Part shown: in pieces, positions 20,851 through 29,241 of the stretch
Position numbering within the stretch: the stretch's first letter is position 1
How the letters are laid out: every line of letters begins with the position of its first letter
NCBI RefSeq assembly: GCF_010882175.1
Contig: NZ_WKLH01000001.1
Location: forward strand, 699,464 to 763,463
Length of the DNA stretch: 64,000 nt
Reading direction: 5' to 3'
Origin: Mangrovibacterium lignilyticum
Lineage (GTDB): Bacteria; Bacteroidota; Bacteroidia; Bacteroidales; Prolixibacteraceae
Made by a program: the position numbers and the translations under genes
Notes under the pieces: generated by a model
What the model saw: the letters and a program-made list of their open reading frames with translations, nothing else
The model's database searches: none
What the model was told of the DNA's origin: nothing

Positions 20851-23040
20851 TTAACTCCCCAGTTCCAATTGGTTCTTCACTAAATTATAATAAGCTCCGC
20901 GTTTAGCGGTTAATTCGTCATGATTTCCAAGTTCAACAATCACCCCTTGATCAAGGACAACAATCTGATCGGCATTTTTGACCGTACTCAGGCGGTGCGC
21001 AACTACAATAACAGTCTTGCCCTCGTAAACCCGATTCAGATTTTCCATGATCACCTTCTCGTTATTCGCATCGAGCGCATTGGTTGCTTCATCGAAAAAC
21101 AGGTATTCCGGATTCTTATATATAACCCGGGCAATCAGTATTCGTTGTTTTTGCCCCTGGCTCAAGCCATGTCCATCCTGTCCTATTTTGGTGGCGAATC
21201 CCAACGGCAATCTTTCAATCATATCCATCAGGTTGGCTGTCTTCGCGGCAAAGATTAAACGTTCTTTATCCAGCCTTTCTACACCAACGGCAATATTCGA
21301 TGTAATCGTATCTGAAAAGATAAAACCATCCTGCATGACCGCCCCAACCTTGGTACGCCACCATTGCTGCGAGAAATTCTGCAGGTCGGTCTCTCCCACC
21401 CGAATCTTCCCGCTTGCCGGAGGATAAAATCCAAGCAACATTTTCACCAGGGTCGTTTTCCCGCTTCCGCTGGTTCCAACGATCGCTGTAATTTTCTTTT
21501 CCGGGATGTCCAGTTTAATGTTATCTAAAACCTTTGGCGAATGAGGTCCTTCGTACTGAAAAACCAGGTTTTCGATGTGCAACGATTTGTCGACCGGCAT
21601 GCTATTCAGCAAAGGCTTGCCTTTTTCTTCTTCCTCGTTCTGGTTATGAATTTCGCCCAAACGCTCCAAACTAATTTTAGCTTCCTGCGCCAGGTGCATA
21701 AAATTAATCAGTTCGTTCAGCGGACTGTTCATCTGTCCAATAATGAATTGCACAGCCAACATCATCCCCAGAGTCATATCGCCATTCAACACAGCCATGG
21801 CTGCAACGACGGTAATTAATATATTTTTGGTCTGGTTAACGAATACGGACCCTGCCTGTTGATATTGGTCAATAGACAGATTTTGTACATTCACCCGAAA
21901 CAGGCGGGCCTGAATTCGTTCCCACTCCCAGCGTTTTTGCTTTTCGAAATTATTCAGTTTGATTTCCTGCATGCCGGTGATCAACTGGATGAGCATGCTT
22001 TGGTTATCCGAAAGTTGCGAGAACTTCTTATAGTCAAGTTGACGGCGGCGTTTCATAAACAGCCAAACCCAGAAAATATAGATCACTGATCCGAGTACAA
22101 AAATCAGCAAAATCGTCCAACTGTAAATCGCCAATACAATGGCAAAGACCGACAAGCTAACGACCGAAAACAACACGCCCAGCGTCTGGGTTGTCAGGAA
22201 GCGCTCAATCCGCCGGTGGTCCTGAATACGCTGCATCAGGTCGCCAATCATTTTGGTATCGAAGAAGCCGATGGGCAACTTCATCAACTTGATTAAGAAA
22301 TCGGATATAATGGAAATATTGATTCGCGTGGAAATATGCAAAAGAATCCACGAGCGAATAAATTCAATCGACGTTTGTGCAATGAACAAAACTAACTGGG
22401 CAATCAGCACCAGGTAAATAAAACTGATGTCCTGGTTGTTGATTCCGACATCGACCAGACTTTGAGTCAGAAACGGAAAAATCAACAGAATAATACTTCC
22501 GGCAATAAAGCTGATTACCAACTGCGCCATCAGGCGCCGGTGCGGACGCAGGTAACGAAACAGGAACCGAAATCCGCCATGATCGCTTTTTTCATCCTCG
22601 CGCTCGTAAAACTCAGGTGTTGGTTGAAGCAACAGGCAAATCCCCTTGCCAACGCCATCTTTCGACGTGGCCAGCCAATGCTTCTTAAATTCTTCGGCAC
22701 TGTATTTCACCAACCCAAAAGCAGGATCGGCCACATAGAACTGCCCCTTCTTCACCTGGTACAACACCACGAAGTGATTCTGATCCCAATGCACCACGCA
22801 GGGCTTCGGAACATCTTTTACCAGTTGTTCAAAGGTGACTTTTGTCCCCATGCTGCGCATGCCAATCGCTTCGGCAGCATCGCTGATGCCCAGCAACGAA
22901 ACACCTTCCCGCGAAATATGAGATTGTTCCCGAAGATAGTCAAGCGGTATGCTCTTCCCATAGAATTTAGCAATCATCCGCAGGCAAGTTGGCCCACAGT
23001 CCATTGCATCGGGTTGTTTAAAATGTGGAAAACGAGGCAT
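20851..23040 (-). CDS. C39-peptidase ABC exporter (leader-cleaving)
   Basis: 729 residues. The N-terminal C39 peptidase (about 1-135) has the full active site: Q9, C15 in DCGPTC, H89 in QNHFVV and D105 in ADPA. A six-helix ABC membrane domain follows (about 165-450), then the ATPase with Walker A GTSGSGKTT, signature LSQGQKQR, Walker B YLFFDEATNALD and the H-loop VAHRLST. Such proteins cleave double-glycine leaders and export bacteriocins, RiPPs or signalling peptides. With the active site intact it should be a true processing exporter. No double-glycine precursor was found nearby. Confidence 0.95.
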   Translation of the reverse strand: MPRFPHFKQPDAMDCGPTCLRMIAKFYGKSIPLDYLREQSHISREGVSLLGISDAAEAIGMRSMGTKVTFEQLVKDVPKPCVVHWDQNHFVVLYQVKKGQFYVADPAFGLVKYSAEEFKKHWLATSKDGVGKGICLLLQPTPEFYEREDEKSDHGGFRFLFRYLRPHRRLMAQLVISFIAGSIILLIFPFLTQSLVDVGINNQDISFIYLVLIAQLVLFIAQTSIEFIRSWILLHISTRINISIISDFLIKLMKLPIGFFDTKMIGDLMQRIQDHRRIERFLTTQTLGVLFSVVSLSVFAIVLAIYSWTILLIFVLGSVIYIFWVWLFMKRRRQLDYKKFSQLSDNQSMLIQLITGMQEIKLNNFEKQKRWEWERIQARLFRVNVQNLSIDQYQQAGSVFVNQTKNILITVVAAMAVLNGDMTLGMMLAVQFIIGQMNSPLNELINFMHLAQEAKISLERLGEIHNQNEEEEKGKPLLNSMPVDKSLHIENLVFQYEGPHSPKVLDNIKLDIPEKKITAIVGTSGSGKTTLVKMLLGFYPPASGKIRVGETDLQNFSQQWWRTKVGAVMQDGFIFSDTITSNIAVGVERLDKERLIFAAKTANLMDMIERLPLGFATKIGQDGHGLSQGQKQRILIARVIYKNPEYLFFDEATNALDANNEKVIMENLNRVYEGKTVIVVAHRLSTVKNADQIVVLDQGVIVELGNHDELTAKRGAYYNLVKNQLELGS

Positions 23041-23059
23041 ACACGCAGAGTTAATGACT

Positions 23060-23090
23060 TAAATATAGGGTGAAATGAGTCCGGCTCAAC
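23060..23090 (-). promoter_or_regulatory. Possible promoter of the C39 exporter operon
   Basis: On the minus strand GTTG (23090-23087) is followed after 19 bases by TATATTTA (23067-23060), each one base away from the TTTG and TAnnTTTG boxes. It sits 20 bases before the exporter start. Weak candidate. Confidence 0.35.
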
Positions 23091-23224
23091 CACGTTGCTC
23101 AATAACTTATTCACAACCGACCGTTAATAGCCGGGCAGTCCGGACAATGGACAGCAACGCGGAGCAGCACAAAATAACCTTCAATGAAGAGCCAAAATGC
23201 TGACTAACATATTGACATAATCTA

Positions 23225-23244
23225 ATACAAGCCCTAACTTGTAT
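23225..23244. other. Small hairpin between divergent genes
   Basis: ATACAAG / CTTGTAT, a perfect 7-bp inverted repeat with loop CCCTAA, in the space between the exporter operon and the small divergent gene at 23326. There is no T tract, so it is more like an operator or RNA stem than a terminator. The rest of the 285-base gap holds no other clear element. Confidence 0.4.
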
Positions 23245-23325
23245 CAGATATTCAACCTGTCACCCTGTTTACTGCCTATTCGAAACACCGTTTCAGGTCA
23301 TTTTTCAAACCAAATTTCAACAAAA

Positions 23326-23646
23326 ATGACATCATTAACTGAATCTCGGAAGCGTGATTTTATCAAACAATTGCTGTTGCTCATCGCCAATCAAAGTGCT
23401 GCTTTAACCGCTGCCGGCCTCGACCCGACCACCCGTACCACACTGCTGCAAGGCAAATACGATACGGCAACCGCTGCCGAAGCCCAGCAAAAAGAAGCGC
23501 AGGCACAGGCAAAAACCGCCACCGAAACTTCGCAGCTGGCCTTAAAAGAAGCGTACACCGAAGCTTCGTCGATGGTTGCCCTGCTAACCGGTACACTGGG
23601 AAAAGATCACCCGCTGGTCGAAGAAATCCGGAAAATGCGCAACTAA
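23326..23646 (+). CDS. Small Ala/Gln-rich helical protein of unknown function
   Basis: 106 residues from the ATG at 23326 (MTSLTESRKRDFIKQLL). A longer in-frame start at 23239 exists but adds a low-quality segment. The protein looks all-helical: a first helix FIKQLLLLIANQSAAL, a TAAGLDPTTRTTLL turn, then an A/E/Q-rich coiled-coil-like helix (about 50-80) and a short tail. There is no signal peptide and no double-glycine leader, so it is unlikely to be the neighbouring exporter's cargo. Codon usage looks coding, and a terminator follows 9 bases after the stop. The family is not recognised. Confidence 0.7.
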   Translation: MTSLTESRKRDFIKQLLLLIANQSAALTAAGLDPTTRTTLLQGKYDTATAAEAQQKEAQAQAKTATETSQLALKEAYTEASSMVALLTGTLGKDHPLVEEIRKMRN

Positions 23647-23654
23647 AGCCATTC

Positions 23655-23691
23655 AAAAAACAAGGGGAGCCGCATGCTCCTCTTGTTTTTT
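23655..23691 (+). terminator. Intrinsic terminator after the small helical gene
   Basis: Inverted repeat AAAAAACAAGGGGAGC / GCTCCTCTTGTTTTTT with a CGCAT loop and one G.T pair; the 3' arm ends in six T residues. Because the 5' arm begins with six A residues it could also act leftward. Confidence 0.9.
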
Positions 23692-23724
23692 GCCTTCCTA
23701 TCCTTCGATATTATTCCAATCCCT

Positions 23725-23767
23725 TAGGATATATCTATCGTATCCAGGGATATCATCGATATATCCT
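23725..23767. repeat. 43-bp repeat, copy 1
   Basis: First direct-repeat copy, with a 12-bp terminal palindrome. It differs from copy 2 at seven positions, mostly in the centre (positions 21-24 of the unit). Confidence 0.85.
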
Positions 23768-23828
23768 AAGACATCGTAATAAAAGCCTTGGTCAGCAGGC
23801 CTATATCCGGGATATCGAAGCCCTGTCA

Positions 23829-23871
23829 TAGGATATATCTATCATATCTGAAGATATCATCAACATATCCT
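23829..23871. repeat. 43-bp repeat, copy 2
   Basis: Second direct-repeat copy, 104 bases after the first (start to start). Its terminal palindrome has decayed: the left arm matches copy 1 but the right arm has two changes. Confidence 0.85.
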
Positions 23872-23995
23872 TCGCTATTTCTTTCATATCGAAGGATAAA
23901 ATCAAGCTATCCTCAAAAAACAAAACGTTCCCGGGATCTGGTTTCTCCGAAAAAGCGTTCAGCCAACCGGCAGCCCGCCGGATAACATGCCTGGT

Positions 23996-25015
23996 TTATT
24001 CTGAAAAAACCACCTCATTCACCAACTTCTTCCCATCGAAAAAATCCTGAATATTACCCAGCGTAACACCCGCAATGTTCATGAGTGCCTCGCGGGTAAA
24101 GAAGGCCTGGTGCGAGGTAATGATCACATTGTTGAAGGTAAGCAAACGAGCCAGGGTGTCATCGAACAGGACCCGATCGGACAAGTCTTCGAAGAAAAAT
24201 TCACTTTCTTCCTCGTACACATCCAAGCCGGCCGAACCGACCTTCCCCGACTTCAGGCCGACAATCAAATCGGTCGTCCGGATTAATTTACCGCGCCCCG
24301 TGTTGATGATCATCACGCCCTTTTTCATCATACCGATGGCATCTTTATCAATCAACCATTTGGTCTCGCGCGTTAGCGGGCAGTTCAGCGAAATCACATC
24401 CGACTGCTGCATCAGCGAGTCCAGATCGACATAAGAATACCCAACTTCCTTGGCATGCTTTTCATCCGGATAAGGATCGTAAGCGAGCACCTTCATGTCG
24501 AAGCCGCGTAAAATCCGCACCAACGCCTTCCCTATTTTACCGGTTCCGATCACGCCGGCAGTTTTGCCCTGCATGGTGAAGCCCATCAAGCCATTCAATG
24601 TAAAATTGGCATCCCGTGTCCGGAAGTAGGCCCGGTGAATTTTGCGGTTCAAGGTCATCATCAGGGCGACCGTGTGCTCAGCAATGGCATTGGGCGAGTA
24701 GGCTGGAACACGGACAATCTGAATTTTGCCTTTGGCGTATTTCAAATCCACATTGTTGAAACCCGAGCAACGCAAGGCAACCAGCTTCACGCCGAAACCC
24801 GCCAACTGATCGATCACATCGGACGAAATAATATCGTTCACAAACACCACAACAACATCGGCATCTTTGGCCAAAATGCAATTATCGGGCGTAATGTGGT
24901 ACTGGAAATATTTGATTTGATAACCGTAGTCGTCATTCAACTGGTTGAATACTTCGCGGTCGTAAGGTTTGGTATCGAAAAAAGCGATTAGCGGCTTTGA
25001 TTTTGCTTCTGCCAT
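23996..25015 (-). CDS. D-lactate dehydrogenase-like 2-hydroxyacid dehydrogenase
   Basis: 339 residues. The catalytic domain halves flank an NAD-binding Rossmann domain with GVIGTGKIGKALVRIL and an acidic residue (AYDPYPDEK) that favours NADH. The catalytic Arg is in LRCSGFNNVD, the Glu near YEEES, and the His in ITSHQAFF, which together match fermentative D-LDH (LdhA) rather than phosphoglycerate dehydrogenase. It would reduce pyruvate to D-lactate. The N-terminal FFDTKPYDREVF also fits LdhA. It stands alone, divergent from the EF-G paralogue 353 bases away. The exact substrate is inferred. Confidence 0.88.
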   Translation of the reverse strand: MAEAKSKPLIAFFDTKPYDREVFNQLNDDYGYQIKYFQYHITPDNCILAKDADVVVVFVNDIISSDVIDQLAGFGVKLVALRCSGFNNVDLKYAKGKIQIVRVPAYSPNAIAEHTVALMMTLNRKIHRAYFRTRDANFTLNGLMGFTMQGKTAGVIGTGKIGKALVRILRGFDMKVLAYDPYPDEKHAKEVGYSYVDLDSLMQQSDVISLNCPLTRETKWLIDKDAIGMMKKGVMIINTGRGKLIRTTDLIVGLKSGKVGSAGLDVYEEESEFFFEDLSDRVLFDDTLARLLTFNNVIITSHQAFFTREALMNIAGVTLGNIQDFFDGKKLVNEVVFSE

Positions 25016-25368
25016 ATTTAAATAGATTAAGGGAACTGTTTTGATCTATGAAAACACCTTTCCATCTTTAATGTTCGGGCAAAAAGTTCAAGCTTTCAAA
25101 ACAAGTGACCAATCCATCAGAAATACCCCAACAACCAGTGCCTACAGGACATCTATGCGAATCGCCATCACCTTCGGAGCCAGTCTCCCTATTTACTGAA
25201 ACAAATTATTTTATCCAATAATTCCACCGATTTTCAAAAACATTTCAATAACATATTTCCAGCTTATACAAGCGGCTATTCGTTAAGAAATTATTACTAA
25301 ATTTGAAAGCATCCGACAAAACAAACCACTTTTAAACGATTTTTTCTAACCAATAAAATCACAGAATT
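25016..25368. other. 353-base divergent intergenic region
   Basis: It separates the D-LDH-like gene from the EF-G paralogue. A TAAATTTG at 25298-25305 fits the TAnnTTTG -7 box about 64 bases before the EF-G paralogue start, but no good TTTG is found at the right distance upstream. The remainder is AT-rich with no hairpin, ORF or RNA gene that can be supported. Confidence 0.5.
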
Positions 25369-27525
25369 ATGAAAGTATATCAGACCAATGAAATCCGGAA
25401 CATTGCTTTAATCGGCAATTCCGGCAGTGGGAAGACCACCCTCGCAGAAGCCATACTGCTGGAGGGTGGAGTAATCAACCGCCGGGGCGAAGTCACAGCC
25501 AAGAACACGGTTTCCGACTACCAGCCCATTGAGCAGGACTATGGTAACTCTGTATTTTCAACGGTACTTCACACGGAATACAACGATAAAAAAATCAACC
25601 TGATTGATACTCCGGGAATGGACGACTTCAGGGGATCCGTTGTTTCGGCGCTTCACGTAGTGGGCAGCGCACTGATTGTGATCAACACACCACACGGCAT
25701 TGAATCAGGAACAGAATCAGCCTACCGAATCACAGAAGATGCACACAAACCCGCCATTTTCCTGTTCAACCACCTCGATCACGAAAATGCCAATTACGAC
25801 CAAACTTTAGAACAAGCCAAAACACTCTACGGAAATAAAGTAACACCGATACAATACCCGGTAAATGCAGGTCCGGGCTTTAACACCATCATCGATGTAT
25901 TGAAAATGAAACAATACAAATACCCGATCGATGGCGGAAAACCTGAGATTACCGATATCCCCGATTCTGAAAAAGAAAAAGCAGACGCCCTTCATAACGA
26001 ACTGGTCGAAATGGCCGCTGAAAATGACGAAGGTCTGATGGAATTATACTTCGACAAAGGCACACTTTCCGAAGATGAAATGCGCCAGGGAATCAAACTG
26101 GGCATGATCGAACGGTCACTTTTCCCGGTTTTCTGCTCTGGAGCAAAACACGACATCGGAGTTAGCCGCCTAATGGAATTCATCACCAACATTACGCCAT
26201 CTCCGGCTGAAGCTGTTGAAATCCCCGAACTTAACGGAAAGCATCCGAAAGTGGATCCATCAGCACCAACATCGTTGTTTGTGTTCAAAACAACCATCGA
26301 GCAACACGTCGGCGAAATCACCTTCTTTAAAGTGATGAGTGGTACTGTAAAAGAAGGACAAGACCTCACAAACTCGAACTCTGGAAATAAAGAACGTATT
26401 TCACAAATCTATGTCAACGCCGGCAAAAACAGAACGAAAGTTTCTGAGATGATCGCCGGAGACATCGGCTCAACTGTCAAACTGAAAGAAACGAAAGTCA
26501 ATCATACACTCAGCGAAAAAGAAGCAGCTTACAATTTCAAACCAATTGAATTCCCGACTTCCCGCCACACGATAGCACTTTATGCAATCAATGAGGCTGA
26601 CGAAGAAAAGGTTGGCGAAATGTTCCAAAAACTGCACGACGAAGACCCGACCTACCTTGTGGAATACTCCAAGGAATTGAAGCAAATGTTGGTACACTGC
26701 CAAGGGGAGTATCACCTGAACGCTCTAAAGTGGTTCTATAGCAACATTTTCAAAATCGACATTGATTTTAAAGCACCCAAAATACCTTACCGCGAAACCA
26801 TCACCAAGTCAGCACAGGCAGACTACCGCCATAAAAAGCAATCGGGTGGAGCAGGCCAATTCGGCGAAGTGCATCTGGTTATAGAACCCTATACTGAAGG
26901 CTCTGAACCACGCACGACTTTCAAAATGAACGACAAAGACCAAAAAATGTCTGTTCGGGATACGCAAGAGGTTAAACTACCGTGGGGTGGAAAGTTAATC
27001 TACCACAACTGTATTGTTGGTGGAGCAATTGATACCCGCTTTTTACCTGCCATTCTGAAAGGTATCATGGAAAAGATGGAGGAAGGACCATTAACCGGCT
27101 CCTACGCCCGCGACATCCGCGTTTATGTTTACGACGGTAAAATGCACCCTGTCGACAGCAATGAGATCTCGTTCAAATTAGCGGGAAGAAATGCCTTCTC
27201 AAGGGCGTTTAAAGAAGCTGGCCCTAAAATTCTGGAACCGATCTACAACCTGGAAGTTGTTGTTCCGAGCGAACGCATGGGAGATGTCATGAGTGATCTG
27301 CAAGGGCGTCGTGCACTGATCATGGGCATGGGAAGCGAAAAAGGCTATGAAAAAATCGAAGCCAAAGTACCTTTGAAAGAAATGTTTAAGTACATAACAA
27401 CCCTTAGCTCTCTGACTCAGGGAAGAGGTCGCTTTAGCATTGCTTTCGATGGATACGAAAAAGTTCCTCAGGAAGTACAGGAAGAACTGCTGCACAGTTA
27501 TGAAGCAGAACTTGTAGAAGATTAA
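25369..27525 (+). CDS. EF-G paralogue (EF-G2 type) with altered GTPase motifs
   Basis: 718 residues, with all five EF-G domains by length and order. The G motifs are divergent: P-loop GNSGSGKTT (16-24) instead of AHIDAGKTT; switch I DYGNSVF instead of RGITI; G3 DTPGMDDF, in which Met84 replaces the catalytic His; G4 NHLD instead of NKMD. Domain III, IV and V signatures such as QSGGAGQFGEVHLVIEP and VPSERMGDVMSDLQGRRA are kept. A Bacteroides EF-G2 that supports translocation without GTP hydrolysis has been described (recalled, not checked), and this looks like that type. It may serve translation under low energy. It stands alone and is followed by a terminator. Confidence 0.88.
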   Translation: MKVYQTNEIRNIALIGNSGSGKTTLAEAILLEGGVINRRGEVTAKNTVSDYQPIEQDYGNSVFSTVLHTEYNDKKINLIDTPGMDDFRGSVVSALHVVGSALIVINTPHGIESGTESAYRITEDAHKPAIFLFNHLDHENANYDQTLEQAKTLYGNKVTPIQYPVNAGPGFNTIIDVLKMKQYKYPIDGGKPEITDIPDSEKEKADALHNELVEMAAENDEGLMELYFDKGTLSEDEMRQGIKLGMIERSLFPVFCSGAKHDIGVSRLMEFITNITPSPAEAVEIPELNGKHPKVDPSAPTSLFVFKTTIEQHVGEITFFKVMSGTVKEGQDLTNSNSGNKERISQIYVNAGKNRTKVSEMIAGDIGSTVKLKETKVNHTLSEKEAAYNFKPIEFPTSRHTIALYAINEADEEKVGEMFQKLHDEDPTYLVEYSKELKQMLVHCQGEYHLNALKWFYSNIFKIDIDFKAPKIPYRETITKSAQADYRHKKQSGGAGQFGEVHLVIEPYTEGSEPRTTFKMNDKDQKMSVRDTQEVKLPWGGKLIYHNCIVGGAIDTRFLPAILKGIMEKMEEGPLTGSYARDIRVYVYDGKMHPVDSNEISFKLAGRNAFSRAFKEAGPKILEPIYNLEVVVPSERMGDVMSDLQGRRALIMGMGSEKGYEKIEAKVPLKEMFKYITTLSSLTQGRGRFSIAFDGYEKVPQEVQEELLHSYEAELVED

Positions 27526-27561
27526 ATTAGTTTATCTCTGACACATAGCACACTAAGCTGA

Positions 27562-27587
27562 AAGAGCCCGGAATAATCCGGGCTCTT
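27562..27587 (+). terminator. Terminator after the EF-G paralogue
   Basis: Perfect 10-bp stem AAGAGCCCGG / CCGGGCTCTT with loop AATAAT, followed by CTTATTAT. It lies between convergent genes and may also serve the leftward T9SS-type gene. Confidence 0.88.
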
Positions 27588-27651
27588 CTTATTATCTGGA
27601 AATAATGTTAGATTTTCACTTAAACTATTTCTGAGACGAAACTCACGCGAG

Positions 27652-28944
27652 CTACTTTTCACGAAACAGATGGAAAAACCCCTGCTTCTTTCTCTTCTGA
27701 TCATCCCGCCCCCGACCTTCAACAACATAGTAATAAACTCCGGGACTGGCATACCGACCACTAATTTTACCATCCCAACCGAGATCATCTCCCGAACTGT
27801 CGTAATTACCAAGATTACTCCGACTAATGGCAAACACTTGCTTCCCCCACCGATTAAAAATCTTGATGTCAATACTTTTCATCGAGGAATATTTAATGAT
27901 GAATTTATCATTAACGCCACTGCTTCCTTTAGGTGTAAAGAAATTCGGGGCGTCGATAAACGATGAATCAGCAATGATGTAGTAATCTAAATAAACGGTA
28001 TCCCGGCAAACAGTCTCCGATGAGTTCTTCGTCGCAACCATCTTTACCATATATTTCCCGGAATTCTCATAAGTATACACGGGGCTTTGATCGATGGATG
28101 TATCCATGATACTGTCAGACACGAAACCTTGCGAAGCTCCTTCCACATCTATTTCGTTTTTATCTCGAAAATAGAACCATTCATAACTATCTGCATTAAC
28201 CGACTGATTCGAAAAGGACACAGTTAAAGGTGCATCAGCATTGGCACTTTGGTAGTCGGTTACAAAAGCCGCTTGTGGCACTACCGATTCATAATAAACC
28301 TCCGTTTCCCCAGAACACCCGAATTGGTCATAAACTGTCATTTTGTATGTGCTATTCACCGAGGGTGGGTAATAGATGCGCGGACTCAACAGACTACTTT
28401 GCAATACAGAGCCAACCTCCCACCTCACCTGCACTGTATTCGCAACTTGCATGGACAACCCGTTCGACAGATCAGTATAAGTCAAATCAGCCTGAGTGAA
28501 CGCGCCGGTCAATTGGAAATACTCACAGGTTGACTCCGTAATCGAAGCGCTTGCCGTGTACCAACCATTAAAAACCCAGGCTGTGTAAACCTCCGTAACT
28601 CCTGAAGCAACCACATTCACCCGGTAACAGCCATCCTGCAAATTACTAATCGCTGAATTGATTGAATTTGAATTGTCAGATTGGAAAGCTTCGAAGGAAC
28701 CAGTAATTGTATTATACTTCAACCATTCAAAGCTTGCGGGAGCAGCAGTTGAAAATTGCGCACGCAACTCCCCCACAGGAAACCCCTGATCGCTGCAGAA
28801 AATATAGATATTATCCTGCGGACCGCTGGCATAAGCCGTAGTTGTTTGACCATCAGAAATGGCTGATATTTGCGCCTGCAAACGACCGGCGACAAGAAGT
28901 AATGTGAAGCAAAGGAAGGTAGAAAACAAGCGTTTCATTTTCAA
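27652..28944 (-). CDS. Secreted protein with PKD-like and CHU_C (T9SS) C-terminal domain
   Basis: 430 residues with a signal peptide (MKMKRLFSTFLCFTLLLVAG, cleavage near AQA). The middle holds immunoglobulin-like/PKD regions (about 235-320, with PLTVSFSNQSVNADSYEW and YMVKMVATKN). The last about 90 residues match the gliding-motility-associated C-terminal domain: NFFTPKGSSGVNDKF, IKIFNRWGKQVF, GWDGK, ASPGVYYYVVEG, KKQGFFHLFR. Such type-B tails direct proteins through the type IX secretion system to the cell surface (family knowledge). It is monocistronic. Its function is unknown; adhesion is a guess. Confidence 0.88.
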   Translation of the reverse strand: MKMKRLFSTFLCFTLLLVAGRLQAQISAISDGQTTTAYASGPQDNIYIFCSDQGFPVGELRAQFSTAAPASFEWLKYNTITGSFEAFQSDNSNSINSAISNLQDGCYRVNVVASGVTEVYTAWVFNGWYTASASITESTCEYFQLTGAFTQADLTYTDLSNGLSMQVANTVQVRWEVGSVLQSSLLSPRIYYPPSVNSTYKMTVYDQFGCSGETEVYYESVVPQAAFVTDYQSANADAPLTVSFSNQSVNADSYEWFYFRDKNEIDVEGASQGFVSDSIMDTSIDQSPVYTYENSGKYMVKMVATKNSSETVCRDTVYLDYYIIADSSFIDAPNFFTPKGSSGVNDKFIIKYSSMKSIDIKIFNRWGKQVFAISRSNLGNYDSSGDDLGWDGKISGRYASPGVYYYVVEGRGRDDQKRKKQGFFHLFREK

Positions 28945-29124
28945 AGGAATCAGTTTTATTAGTGAAACTTACAAGTATAACGCATAAAGTTCATTTATCT
29001 TTTACGAGGACTCATATTTATTTTATTTCAGGAAAAGACAGTTAACAAGCCTGTTATAAGGATTATTTTGGTTTTTTGTTGAAAACTATCAGGCTGCCAA
29101 ACAATGAATCCCGGAAATAGGTTT

Positions 29125-29132
29125 TACTTTTG
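29125..29132 (+). promoter_or_regulatory. Possible -7 box before the UvrD/PcrA gene
   Basis: TACTTTTG matches TAnnTTTG about 110 bases before the helicase start. No TTTG lies at the expected distance, so support is partial. The 297-base gap around it shows no other feature. Confidence 0.4.
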
Positions 29133-29241
29133 ACCTCTAACTGGAAGCATCCAGTTCTCAGGAAAGAAAATCAATTAGAAAATTAGTTCGAGCCGGAATA
29201 CCGATGACACAAAATTCCGGTATAGATTTGGAGTCAATTGC

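Larger units (their letters stand above)
23699..23898. repeat. Nested palindromic repeat block rich in GGATAT/ATATCC
   Basis: A 200-base block bounded by a perfect 12-bp inverted repeat, TATCCTTCGATA (23699-23710) and TATCGAAGGATA (23887-23898). Inside are two 43-bp direct repeats (23725-23767 and 23829-23871; 36 of 43 positions match). The first is itself bounded by TTAGGATATATC (23724-23735) and GATATATCCTAA (23758-23769). Further ATATCC/GGATAT copies lie at 23801-23816. It lies between two convergent genes. As RNA or cruciform DNA it could fold into several alternative structures. No open reading frame is credible here. Confidence 0.85.

Noticed and set aside
22462-23073. 203-codon open frame on the plus strand opposite the C39 exporter
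   Set aside because: It lies entirely antisense to the strongly supported peptidase-ABC gene and has no recognisable domain.
23041-23325. Search for a double-glycine leader peptide near the C39 exporter
   Set aside because: Small frames on both strands in this gap are too short or lack a GG/GA cleavage motif.
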